Below are positions 18,681-27,344 of a DNA stretch of 64,000 bases, in pieces. Location of the stretch: assembly GCA_025966315.1 (NCBI GenBank), contig JAOPUZ010000044.1, positions 122,082-186,081 of the forward strand. Reading direction: 5' to 3'. Below the pieces are notes generated by a model, which saw only the letters and a list, made by a program, of their open reading frames with translations, was not told the origin of the DNA and did no database searches. Each line of letters begins with the position of its first letter. The stretch's first letter is position 1. Source of the DNA: Frankiales bacterium. Its GTDB lineage: Bacteria > Actinomycetota > Actinomycetes > Mycobacteriales > Jatrophihabitantaceae. Position numbers and translations under genes: made by a program.

Positions 18681-20437
18681 CCGGCATCGAACCGCTGTCG
18701 CCGACCGTGAAGGTCGGGGGCTCGGCGTTGCCCAGTCAGTCGTTGTCGAATCTGGTGTCCATCCGGGTCCGACGAGCATTGCGACTGCCCGGTCGGGCCA
18801 CGTTGCGCTTCTCCGACGTGGGTTATGTGATGTCCTCGTCCCAGGTCTTCAAGATCGGCATGGCCGTCGAGCTCGGCATCCATGACGGCGGCACGCTCAT
18901 GACCGGGACGGTCACGGGTATGAGCTTGCAGCAACAGGAAGGCGATCATCCGGATCTGGTCGTCACCGTCGATGACGCGGCCTACAAGCTCACCCGCGGA
19001 ACGCAGATCAAGACCTACCTGCAGATGAGCTATTCCGACATCGTCTCCCAGATCGCGAGCCAGGTCGGCCTGACCGCTGCGGTGGATGCCACCACCGAGG
19101 TCTATCCCTATGTTCTACAGGCAGATACCGACCTGGCCTTCATCGATGACCTGGCCGAGCGAACCGGTTTCGACTGGTGGGTCGAGGGCCGGACGCTCCA
19201 CTTTTCGGCGCCGGCCGTCGCCGACGCCGCGCTGCGCCTCACGCTGGCCGATGATCTGCACGAGTTCTCGGTTCACGCGACCGGCCTGATGCCCAGCGCC
19301 GCTACGGTCAAGGGCTGGGACAGCAGCCAGCAGCAGACGATCGTCTCGACGGGGTCTGAACCGGCCAGCGGCAGGCTGCCGACCTCGACCTTCGTCCAGC
19401 CGTTCCTGCACACCGCCGGCCCGCTCGGCGCGGCGCCGGTGACCACCGGGACCATGACACCGGTGAGCCAGCACGAGGCATCCAGCGTCGGCGACGGTCT
19501 GCGTGCGCAGTGGGCCACGGGTTCGGTCGAGGCTCGCGGAACGTGCGAGCCGAGCGAGCTGCTCAAGCCAGGAGTGAGTGTCGCAGTCGATCAGGCCGGT
19601 CCGACATCCGGTACCTACCACGTGACCGAAGTCGAACACCGTTATGACAGAAGGGGATTTCGCAGCAGCTTCGTTGCCGGCGACCGTAGCCGAACCTCGC
19701 TGGCCGATATTCTGGCGCCTTCGCAACGCAGCGGTAGTTTCAACATTCCGGGCCTGGTCGTCGGCGTCGTGACGAACATCAACGACCCGGAATCCTCCGG
19801 CCGAGTGAAGATCAAATACAGCGGGATCAGCGACGACATCGAGGGTCCGTGGGCGCGCCTGGTCACCCTCGGAGCAGGCAACAAGCGCGGTCTGGTCTTT
19901 CAGCCCGAGGTCAACGATGAGGTCCTGGTCGGGTTCGAAGGTGGCGATCCGCGGCAACCGGTGATCCTTGGTGGTCTCTACAGCGCCAAGAATGCCTTGC
20001 CGAAGTGGGGCGTTGAGAATAGTCAGGTGCAGTCCTGGCGGATCACTTCTCGAACCGGGCACATTCTTGAAATCGCCGACGGCACTGAACCGACGGCCCA
20101 ACACGTGATGCTCCAACTGAAAGACACCAGCCACCGGATCCGGCTGGGCAGCGACCGGCTCGACATCGAAGTTGCCAGCGGCAAGCCCATCTCGATCAAG
20201 TCTGGCACCGCGTCCTTCGAGATCGACGCCAGCAACAACGTCACGATCAAGGGAAACAAGGTCACCATCGAGGCTCAGACCGAGCTTGCCCTGAAGGCGA
20301 ATACGACACTGTCGGCGACCAGCCAGGCTCAACTCAATCTGCAGGGCGGGATGGTTTCGGTCAAGGGGCAGGGCACGGCGTCGGTCGAAGCGTCGGGTCC
20401 GCTGACGCTCAAGGGCGCGATGGTGGCGATCAACTAG
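18677..20437 (+). CDS. VgrG-like spike protein (Afp8/Pvc8 family)
   Basis: I take ATG 18677, which overlaps the previous stop, giving 586 residues. The N-terminal two-thirds (a gp27-like hub, with TVDDAAYKLTRGTQIKTYLQ and DTDLAFIDDLAERTGFDWWV) is followed by a gp5-type OB fold. The OB fold runs from VGVVTNINDPESSGRVKIKY through ARLVTLGAG to GDPRQPVILGGLYS, near residues 375-470. A C-terminal beta-helix-like segment of short alternating repeats (ASNNVTIKGNKVTIEAQTEL and onward) would form the needle. The trimer forms the puncturing spike capped by the PAAR-like protein. No extra effector domain is attached. Confidence 0.95.
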   Translation: MTGIEPLSPTVKVGGSALPSQSLSNLVSIRVRRALRLPGRATLRFSDVGYVMSSSQVFKIGMAVELGIHDGGTLMTGTVTGMSLQQQEGDHPDLVVTVDDAAYKLTRGTQIKTYLQMSYSDIVSQIASQVGLTAAVDATTEVYPYVLQADTDLAFIDDLAERTGFDWWVEGRTLHFSAPAVADAALRLTLADDLHEFSVHATGLMPSAATVKGWDSSQQQTIVSTGSEPASGRLPTSTFVQPFLHTAGPLGAAPVTTGTMTPVSQHEASSVGDGLRAQWATGSVEARGTCEPSELLKPGVSVAVDQAGPTSGTYHVTEVEHRYDRRGFRSSFVAGDRSRTSLADILAPSQRSGSFNIPGLVVGVVTNINDPESSGRVKIKYSGISDDIEGPWARLVTLGAGNKRGLVFQPEVNDEVLVGFEGGDPRQPVILGGLYSAKNALPKWGVENSQVQSWRITSRTGHILEIADGTEPTAQHVMLQLKDTSHRIRLGSDRLDIEVASGKPISIKSGTASFEIDASNNVTIKGNKVTIEAQTELALKANTTLSATSQAQLNLQGGMVSVKGQGTASVEASGPLTLKGAMVAIN

Positions 20438-20895
20438 TGACTGACTACAGCCCGACCCGCCGCCAGGACATCGCCGACTCGGACGCCTCTTTCGTCGGAC
20501 GGGGATTTAGCTGGCCGATGGAGGTCGACCACACCGGCGCGATCAAGCTGACCGACGGCCCACCGGATCTCGACCGCTCCATCCGGGTCGTGCTGCTGAC
20601 CGCGCCCGGTGAGCGGCTGATGCGGCCAGAGTTCGGTTGCCGAATCTGGGAGTTGTTGTTCGAGCCGGTCACCCCTAACCTGCTCGGCCTGGTTGCTGAA
20701 GCGGTCCGCGACGCGCTGGCTCAGTGGGAGCCGCGCATTGTTGTCGAAAATGTTCAACCAACCACCGATCCGGATGACTCAGCACTGGTCCGGGTCAACA
20801 TCGAATACCGCGTCAGAGCGACCAATGACCGCCGCAATCTGGTGTACCCGTTCTATGTCATCCCGCACGAGTCATCGCCCACGATCGAGGAATAG
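20437..20895 (+). CDS. Baseplate wedge protein, GPW/gp25 family (Afp9-like)
   Basis: The 152-residue product starts with GTG whose G is the last base of the spike stop codon. It has the gp25 pattern: DLDRSIRVVLLTAPGERLMR, then PEFGCRIWELLFEPVTPNLL, with the acidic EFG/W motif and a C-terminal beta segment. This protein nucleates sheath assembly on the baseplate in contractile systems. The gpJ-like gene begins 11 bp later. Confidence 0.95.
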   Translation: MTDYSPTRRQDIADSDASFVGRGFSWPMEVDHTGAIKLTDGPPDLDRSIRVVLLTAPGERLMRPEFGCRIWELLFEPVTPNLLGLVAEAVRDALAQWEPRIVVENVQPTTDPDDSALVRVNIEYRVRATNDRRNLVYPFYVIPHESSPTIEE

Positions 20896-20906
20896 CGAGC
20901 CGAGTC

Positions 20907-22865
20907 ATGCCACTGCCCGCGCCGAATCTCGACGACCGGTCTTTCCAGGACATCGTCGACGAGGCCAAACGCCTGATACCCCGGTACTGCCCGGAGTGGA
21001 CGAACCACAACCTGTCCGATCCCGGCGTCGCCCTGATCGAGTTGTTCGCCTGGATGAGCGAGATGGTGCTGTTCCGGATCAACCAGGTGCCTGAACGCCT
21101 CTACGTTCATTTCCTCAACCTGGTCGGGATCGAACCCTTCCCACCATCGGTCGCACGGGTCGATCTGACGTTCTGGTTGTCATCGGTTCTCGAGCAGCCC
21201 GTCGCCGTCCCGGCCGGCACACAGGTGACCACGGCGCTCAGCGCCACCGCCGGCGCCGGACGAGAAGCCGTCGTATTCACCACCAACCAGGAACTGCTGA
21301 TCGCACCACCCGTGCTGCGCTCCGCCGTGGCCACGACGACCGGCCCGGACCGGGTCATCGACATGTGGGACGACCTTCGCTATGAGGGCTCGGCGGCCAC
21401 TTGCTTCCTTTCCGAGAAGCTGACTCCGGGCGACGCGTTCCACCTCGGTTTCACCGACAGCCTGGCCGGACTGGCCATCCGGTTGTCCGTGGTGGCCAAT
21501 GCCGAGGGAATCGGCGTTGATCCGCGGCAACCGCCGCTGACCTGGGAGGTCTGGAACGGCGAGGTATGGGTCGGCGTCACAGTCTTCTCCGACACGACCG
21601 GTGGCCTGAATCGCGCCGGTGACATCGTCCTGCTCGTCGGCCCCGAGCACGAGTTGCTCACCGTCGGGGGAACCGGCGCGTATTGGTTGCGGGCCCGACT
21701 GCTCGCGCCTCGACCCGGGCAACCGACCTACCAGGCCTCGCCGAGGATCGGGTCGCTGGCAGTCGCGGCGCTCGGTGGGACGGTGTCGGCTGAGCATGCC
21801 GAAAACACCGGGCGAGAGATCATCGGGCGAAGCGATGGCACGCCAGCCCAAAACTTTGCTGTTGACCGAGCGCCCGTCCTGCCTCGTACCGAAGCCGAAC
21901 ACGTTGTCGTCACTGATTCCAGTGGCTCCGTCGGCTGGACAGAGGTTGCCGACTTCACCGGCTCTGGCCCCGAAGACCGCCATTACATATGGGAAAGCGG
22001 CGGCGGGGCCATCCGATTCGGCCCGCAGGTCCGCTATGCCAATGGCGTCGTTAGTCAGCACGGTCAGATTCCACGGGACGGCGCCGAGATCTCGGTGAGT
22101 GGCTACCGGCACGGCGGGGGAGCGCGCGGCAACGTCGGCGCGCGGACCCTCACGGTGCTTCGCTCGACCGTGCCGTACATCGCCCGCGTGGTGAATCTGC
22201 ACCCGGCCACCGGTGGCGTCGATCCGGAGACGGTCGCCGAGGCGAAGATACGCGGTCCACTGACGCTGCGGACCGGCCAGCGCGCGGTCACCGCCGGCGA
22301 TTTCGAGCGGCTCACCCGAGAGGCCTCGGTCGAGGTTGCGCGGGCCCGTTGCCTGCCTGCCGTGACCGGCAGTGGGGCGGTTCGCCTTCTCGTGGTGCCG
22401 CAGGTGCGCAGCGATCCGAGGGAGCACCGCCTCGACGACTTCGCGATCTCGGCGCCCCTCATGCGCCAGATCAGCGACCACCTGGACGAGCATCGCATCG
22501 TCGGTACGGCCGTCGAGGTCGGCACTCCGTATTACCAGGGCGTGAGCGTGGTCGCTCTCGTGCACACCCAGCCGGGCCGTCCTGCGGCGCTTGTCCGCCA
22601 GCGCGTAATCGACCTGCTGACCCGCTACATCAATCCGCTGACCGGCGGCGCCGAGGGTTCCGGGTGGGTGTTCGACACCGACCTGAACAGCGCGGTGGTG
22701 GCCCAGCTGGTGGAATCGGTGGAAGGCGTCGAGCGGGTCGAGGAACTGCTGCTCTACGAATACGACCTGCGTACCGGGCAGCGGCTCGGAAGCGGCCGGG
22801 ATCTGATCCGGCTGGATCGGCATTCCCTTTTGCTGTCGGCCAATCATCAGGTAGTGGTCAGATGA
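20907..22865 (+). CDS. Baseplate wedge protein, gpJ-like (Afp11-type)
   Basis: The 652-residue product begins PLPAPNLDDRSFQDIVDEAK and continues KRLIPRYCPEWTNHNLSDPG, then VALIELFAWMSEMVLFRINQ. This is the classic start of the putative baseplate assembly (J-like) family. The C-terminal part (LRTGQRAVTAGDFERLTREA, VVPQVRSDPREHRLDDFAIS) is also typical. It forms the main wedge arm of the CIS baseplate with the gpI-like protein that follows, and the two genes overlap by 4 bp. Confidence 0.95.
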   Translation: MPLPAPNLDDRSFQDIVDEAKRLIPRYCPEWTNHNLSDPGVALIELFAWMSEMVLFRINQVPERLYVHFLNLVGIEPFPPSVARVDLTFWLSSVLEQPVAVPAGTQVTTALSATAGAGREAVVFTTNQELLIAPPVLRSAVATTTGPDRVIDMWDDLRYEGSAATCFLSEKLTPGDAFHLGFTDSLAGLAIRLSVVANAEGIGVDPRQPPLTWEVWNGEVWVGVTVFSDTTGGLNRAGDIVLLVGPEHELLTVGGTGAYWLRARLLAPRPGQPTYQASPRIGSLAVAALGGTVSAEHAENTGREIIGRSDGTPAQNFAVDRAPVLPRTEAEHVVVTDSSGSVGWTEVADFTGSGPEDRHYIWESGGGAIRFGPQVRYANGVVSQHGQIPRDGAEISVSGYRHGGGARGNVGARTLTVLRSTVPYIARVVNLHPATGGVDPETVAEAKIRGPLTLRTGQRAVTAGDFERLTREASVEVARARCLPAVTGSGAVRLLVVPQVRSDPREHRLDDFAISAPLMRQISDHLDEHRIVGTAVEVGTPYYQGVSVVALVHTQPGRPAALVRQRVIDLLTRYINPLTGGAEGSGWVFDTDLNSAVVAQLVESVEGVERVEELLLYEYDLRTGQRLGSGRDLIRLDRHSLLLSANHQVVVR

Positions 22866-23509
22866 CCCTCGACCCGATCAGCGGGGCCGACTTCGCCGCC
22901 GGCCCGGCCGGTAGTGGCGCGGTGGCCCGTGGTTCGCAACGACTGCCGGACGCGGGTCGCGCGCGTAACCGGCCGCCGCGAAGCTCGGAATGGCTACTCA
23001 ACCAGATGCCGGTCGGCATGCTGGAAAGTGACTTCTTCGTCCGCTTCCTGTCGATCTTTCAGGAGCTCGGCAGCACCCTGCTGGACGGGGCGGACAACGT
23101 GGAGAACGTCGTCGACACGACCGTTGCGCCTGAGGCGATGGTTCGCTGGCTGGGCTCCTGGATCGGCGTCGAATCCGCCGATGAGTCGTTACCGCACGAA
23201 CTGCAACGGCTCATCATCCGCAGCTCGGCTCAGACGCTGAGCTGGCGAGGTACCCGGGCCGGCTTGAAGCGATTCCTGGAGATGATCAGCGAGGGCCCGG
23301 CCGAAGTCGTCGATGGCGGCGGGGTGTGGCGCGAAGGTGAGGCCCCAGCTGATACCGCCACTGTTCGGATGTCAGTGCAGTCGACCGGGTGGCTGTCCGA
23401 GGGTGACTTCCTGTCCCTGGTGCGCGACGAGGTGCCGGCCCATGTCCGAGCGGAATTGTGGATCGGCGACCGGCAGATCTGGTCCTCGGCAGTGGAGGCG
23501 ACACGATGA
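22862..23509 (+). CDS. Baseplate wedge protein, gpI-like (phage tail protein I, Afp12-type N-terminal part)
   Basis: The true start is ATG 22862 inside the preceding stop, giving 215 residues; the longer open frame upstream is a shadow of the gpJ-like gene. The sequence WLLNQMPVGMLESDFFVRFL, then SIFQELGSTLLDGADNVENV, with SWRGTRAGLKRFLEMISEGP is the tail protein I/P2-like domain. It pairs with the gpJ-like protein in the wedge. It is short and carries no fibre-binding extension, in line with the absence of a recognisable tail fibre in this locus. Confidence 0.93.
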   Translation: MTLDPISGADFAAGPAGSGAVARGSQRLPDAGRARNRPPRSSEWLLNQMPVGMLESDFFVRFLSIFQELGSTLLDGADNVENVVDTTVAPEAMVRWLGSWIGVESADESLPHELQRLIIRSSAQTLSWRGTRAGLKRFLEMISEGPAEVVDGGGVWREGEAPADTATVRMSVQSTGWLSEGDFLSLVRDEVPAHVRAELWIGDRQIWSSAVEATR

Positions 23510-24120
23510 CGACCAACGACGACGATCTCAACGGCCGGCACTCGGCGACCAGTGATACCGACTGGGCGGCAAGCGGGTGGCCGACGACTGTGCTGCCAGC
23601 GGTAGTCGTATCGCCAGCCGTCGACGGGTCACCGACTGCAGTCGCCGCCGAATCGGCAGGCGATGCGTTGCCGAGCCGGACCACCGTGGTCAGCTGCCCC
23701 GAATGTGGTGCCGCTGCGATGATCGATCCAACCCGCCGCGATGCGCAGGACTTTTGCGCGCACTGTGACTTCCCGCTGTTCTGGGCGCGCAACGAGCTGG
23801 TTCTCGCCGATCCGTTCGACGGCGGCGGTGGGGCGTCGCGACGGTTGCCCGGCACGGTCGGACGGGTGGCGACCGCCTCGATCAGCTGCCCCCACTGCAC
23901 CGAGCCGAATCTGCCCACCGCCCAGAGCTGCATTCGCTGCGGGTTGTCGATGCAGATCCAGGCGCCGCCGCCACCACCCCCGCCGCCGCCCGCGCCGGAG
24001 CCCGTGTACGCGCCGGAACCAGAGGTCGTCGAGCAGTCCTCCTATTGGTGGCTATGGCTGCTGGGAGCAGTGGCGGCAGCAATCCTGGTCTTCGTGGTCG
24101 TGTCGGCGATCCGGAACTGA
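23506..24120 (+). CDS. Double zinc-ribbon protein with C-terminal transmembrane helix, CIS-associated
   Basis: ATG 23506 overlaps the previous stop, giving 204 residues. Four CxxC knuckles are visible: C64/C67, C84/C87, C128/C131 and C142/C145, enough for two zinc ribbons (SCPECGAAAMIDPTRRDAQD and SISCPHCTEPNLPTAQSC). A run of about ten prolines (154-162) links them to one hydrophobic helix (about 181-201) followed by only three residues (IRN). It is therefore a tail-anchored membrane protein with its ribbons in the cytoplasm. Position at the end of the coupled baseplate genes suggests it tethers or tunes the injection particle at the membrane. Streptomyces CIS are known to use a membrane protein for attachment; equating this protein with it would be inference. 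Confidence 0.8.
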   Translation: MTTNDDDLNGRHSATSDTDWAASGWPTTVLPAVVVSPAVDGSPTAVAAESAGDALPSRTTVVSCPECGAAAMIDPTRRDAQDFCAHCDFPLFWARNELVLADPFDGGGGASRRLPGTVGRVATASISCPHCTEPNLPTAQSCIRCGLSMQIQAPPPPPPPPPAPEPVYAPEPEVVEQSSYWWLWLLGAVAAAILVFVVVSAIRN

Positions 24121-24207
24121 GCACAAGCCGAGCAGTAACCGAGTTGGAACCGAGCTAGAACCGAGCTGCAATTTGTTGCGGTCCGTGTGGATCGAAGGAG
24201 GAGTGCG

Positions 24208-26301
24208 ATGACTCAATCTCACGTTCACGATGCCGCCCAACGAAAAACTGAGGTGCGCTCGGGTGACAGGCCGGCGCGAGCCGAGGCGGCTGGCGACACC
24301 GCTGAACTCGCAGCCGTGCCGGAACCGCTGGCGCTGGCCGGCCTGGCGATGAGTCCGTTGCGCCGCTACTCCAACGGTGACGATCCGCTGGGTGGCAGCG
24401 AGCCGGCCGCCGAGGTGAGCGAGACGCTGCGACGGCGCCGTGGTCAAGGACAACCGCTGCCCGAGAACCTGGCCAGCGGTATGGGCCAGGCTATGGGCAG
24501 CGATCTCAGTTCGGTTCGGCTGCACACCGACGGCGAGGCGGCGCAGACCGCCGAAGCTGTTCAGGCCGAGGCGTTCACGGTGGGCAATGACATCTACTTC
24601 GGTGAGGGGCGGTACTCGCCGGGCACGAATTCCGGTCAACGGCTGATCGCCCACGAGGCCGCGCACGTAGTGCAGCAGCGACAGGGCTCCCCGCTCGGCG
24701 GTGCTGGGCTGATCGTGGGACCAGCCAACGACCCCGCGGAGGCCGCTGCCGATCAAGTGGCGGACAACGTGCTGACCGCCCTACAGCGACGGGCAAAAGC
24801 GCGCCGACCGCGCGAGCTCGCTGCGCCGGACGAAGCGCTCGGCGTGTTCTCCTTGCGCCGCAGCCTCGCCGATCCGACGGTGATCCGGCGGCACGGTGTG
24901 CATCCGCATAAGGCTGGTGAGAAGCTGCCGCCCGGTCACGATGAGGCCGACGGAGTAGCCGAAGATTCATCGCCCGAGGCCGACGTCGAGCTGACGCCCC
25001 AGCAGCTGAAGAAGCAGCAGAAGAAGGCGCGACAGAAGCAGAAAAAACTCGAGGCGTCCGGCGTTGCCGGGCCGGGCGTGCAGGGCGCCGTCGCGGTGGG
25101 CGGAAAGGCGCCGGTCGGGGTCCCCGTGCCGAAGCCCTTGACAGCCAAGCAGAAACGCGCCCTGAAAGCGAAGCGACGGGAATCCTTAGCGACGCTCGAG
25201 GCTGCGGACAAGGTCGAACTGTGTCAGGAGTGGAACCTCAAGCCGGAAGATGCGAAGTTCCAGAGGGCGCTGGGCAGCGAGGAGTCCTACCAGTTCTTCA
25301 AGGCTCTTACCCACGAACGCCGCAAGCTTGTCAGCGCTACCCAGATCAAGAAGGCATTGCCGATTCCGGAGGACAAGTGGGAGGGCATCGCAGCTGAACG
25401 GGCCAAGATCGAGGCCCAGGAGAAAGCGAAACAGGAAGCAGCCGAAAAGATCAGGCAGGCCAAGGAAAAGTTCGAGGTTGACAAGAAATACCTGGATGAC
25501 AACGCGAAGTTGCTGCGCGAACGGATCGCCCAGCGCGTCATCGCCGAAATCCCTGGATTTGATTGGGAAGCCATCTTCGATGAGGAGATCAAGGTCGCTG
25601 GCGCCAAGGTCGCCGGAGGCGCCAGGCCTGCTCGGCTGGTAACCGGAGCGTCCGAAAAATGGGACGCACAGGTCGACCTGGAGAAGAAGCGTCGGGAGGT
25701 CACCGCCGCCCTGACCGAGCCAGGCATCCAGTTGCTCCGCCAGCCCAAGCTGGGCCAGATCAAGGCCTCGGTAATGGGCGACGCGACCCTTACCGGGCAG
25801 GACTTCCGCAACGAGGTGGCCGCGGCGCTGGTCGTGCAGCGCAACCCGAAGGACAAGGAGACCTGGGCCAGCTGGATGAAGTTCTCGATCTTCCCAAGCA
25901 TGGAGGAGTTGCCCTCGCAGCTCGACTATGCCGTGCATTTCAGTGTCGATTACGACGGCATCGTCGTGCCGGCGTTGGTCACCGCGGCTACCACCGCCGA
26001 GCAACTCGTCGATCGGTTGCTGAGCAGTCCCAAGAACGGCAAGAAGATGTACGAGGCTCACGTCTCTCTCGACACTGGCGTGTTCGAAGGCGATAAGGCT
26101 AAAAACCCGCACAAATATTGGCGGGACGGCGCGAACGACTTTGAACTGCGGTACGGCGGTGGTGGCTACCTGCGCTGGAACGAGGACTGGAGCGAGGACG
26201 ACATCAAGGACGCGCTCGATGCGTCCATTCAGACAATCAGAACCCGACTGATTGCCCGCGCCCAAAAAATCATCGACGCGGCCGGCCCGCCGCGCAGCTA
26301 G
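24208..26301 (+). CDS. DUF4157 (HExxH) CIS-associated protein, candidate effector
   Basis: The start is ATG 24208 behind GGAGGAG, giving 697 residues. Residues about 83-158 are a DUF4157 domain (LPENLASGMGQAMGSDLSSV, then VGNDIYFGEGRYSPG) ending in the metallopeptidase-like motif HEAAH (149-153). DUF4157 is strongly associated with extracellular CIS loci and is thought to be a protease-like or loading module. Residues about 260-290 and 405-450 are Lys/Glu-rich coiled coil. The last 270 residues (about 430-697; for example YGGGGYLRWNEDWSEDDIKD) form a distinct domain that I do not recognise; it could carry toxic activity or structural function. It ends the + strand arm and is separated from the coupled genes by 87 bp with its own strong ribosome-binding site. 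Confidence 0.85.
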   Translation: MTQSHVHDAAQRKTEVRSGDRPARAEAAGDTAELAAVPEPLALAGLAMSPLRRYSNGDDPLGGSEPAAEVSETLRRRRGQGQPLPENLASGMGQAMGSDLSSVRLHTDGEAAQTAEAVQAEAFTVGNDIYFGEGRYSPGTNSGQRLIAHEAAHVVQQRQGSPLGGAGLIVGPANDPAEAAADQVADNVLTALQRRAKARRPRELAAPDEALGVFSLRRSLADPTVIRRHGVHPHKAGEKLPPGHDEADGVAEDSSPEADVELTPQQLKKQQKKARQKQKKLEASGVAGPGVQGAVAVGGKAPVGVPVPKPLTAKQKRALKAKRRESLATLEAADKVELCQEWNLKPEDAKFQRALGSEESYQFFKALTHERRKLVSATQIKKALPIPEDKWEGIAAERAKIEAQEKAKQEAAEKIRQAKEKFEVDKKYLDDNAKLLRERIAQRVIAEIPGFDWEAIFDEEIKVAGAKVAGGARPARLVTGASEKWDAQVDLEKKRREVTAALTEPGIQLLRQPKLGQIKASVMGDATLTGQDFRNEVAAALVVQRNPKDKETWASWMKFSIFPSMEELPSQLDYAVHFSVDYDGIVVPALVTAATTAEQLVDRLLSSPKNGKKMYEAHVSLDTGVFEGDKAKNPHKYWRDGANDFELRYGGGGYLRWNEDWSEDDIKDALDASIQTIRTRLIARAQKIIDAAGPPRS

Positions 26302-26377
26302 CGGGGAGCGGGGAGCGGGCCGGCTCAGTCGAGGTGGCGCCGGTCGAGCGTGCGGCTCGTTATGAGGTCAACGCTCG

Positions 26378-27190
26378 TTATGAGCTCAAGGTCGAACCGT
26401 CTGCCATCTTGGCCGAGTGCAGTTTGAACATCGCACCCGTCGAGTCGGCGACGTCAGCGATCCGTCCGAACGGTGTGTCTTCAGCCGGTCGCAGTACCGT
26501 GCCGCCGAGCTCAATGACCTTGGCAATCGACTCGTCCGCGTCGGCGACGCTGAAGTACACGGCCCAATGCGACGGCACCTCGGCGGGCAGGAACGATTTC
26601 GAGTCCATCATCCCGGCTACCGTCTGACCGTTGATCTGGCCCTGGTAGTAACGAAATTCATCGCTGTCGCCGGTTTTCTCGATGGTCCAGCCGAAGATCT
26701 TCTCGTAGAAAGCCACCGTGGCTGGGAAGTCCTTGCTGTGGACCTCGTCCCAGGTCACCGACCCGGTCTCGTTGTACTTGGAGAATCCGAAGAAGCTCAG
26801 TGGTTGCCAGAGACCGACCGCCGCGCCGGCCGGGTCGATCAGAACCGCCATCTTCCCGATGTCGCCAACCTGCATCGGCGGGGCGATGACCTGAGCGCCG
26901 GACCCGGTTGCCGCTTGAACAGTGGCATCGATATCGTCGGTCGAGATGTAGGTGCTCCAGGCGTCCGGGCTCTCCATCCCCGGCATCCGTCCCATCAGGC
27001 CACCGACGGCATGGCCGTCGGAATCGAAGGTCACGTAGCCGCCGAATTCTTCACCGGCGGCCTCAGCGTGCCAGTCGAAGAGTTCGCTGTAGAAGGTCGT
27101 TGACTTCTCTACATCGGAGCTGAGCAGGTCTACCCAGCAAGGCGTTCCGGGCGCAAAGGGTGTGTCGCGAATAGTCATGGCCGTTCCCAT
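26378..27190 (-). CDS. Two-domain VOC family protein
   Basis: The 270-residue protein has two tandem VOC modules of about 125 residues: PGTPCWVDLLSSDVEKSTTF at the N-terminus and TGSVTWDEVHSKDFPATVAF in the second half. It resembles the widespread actinobacterial glyoxalase-like proteins of the mycobacterial CFP30B type, whose substrates are unknown. The start may be ATG 27190 or ATG 27178. It is not a CIS component and lies between the two arms of the CIS locus, convergent with the DUF4157 gene and downstream of the giant repeat genes on the same strand. Confidence 0.87.
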   Translation of the reverse strand: MGTAMTIRDTPFAPGTPCWVDLLSSDVEKSTTFYSELFDWHAEAAGEEFGGYVTFDSDGHAVGGLMGRMPGMESPDAWSTYISTDDIDATVQAATGSGAQVIAPPMQVGDIGKMAVLIDPAGAAVGLWQPLSFFGFSKYNETGSVTWDEVHSKDFPATVAFYEKIFGWTIEKTGDSDEFRYYQGQINGQTVAGMMDSKSFLPAEVPSHWAVYFSVADADESIAKVIELGGTVLRPAEDTPFGRIADVADSTGAMFKLHSAKMADGSTLSS

Positions 27191-27344
27191 CGTTGGCGGT
27201 GCAGATGCGGCATACCGTAGTCGCTGGCTACGACAACGGCGCGAGAATGCATGAAGAGTTCATCCCCCACCCCTATTTGTCGGGGGTGGCCGCCGCCGCT
27301 CGCACGGCCGCTACGGCCCACCCGGCTCCTACGGCTCACGCGTC

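Noticed and set aside
11534..24120. Prophage or tailed phage remnant
   Set aside because: Only tail-type genes are present. There is no head, portal, terminase, integrase, lysis gene or att-like repeat, and the gene set includes CIS-specific Pvc16, DUF6760 and AAA+ members.
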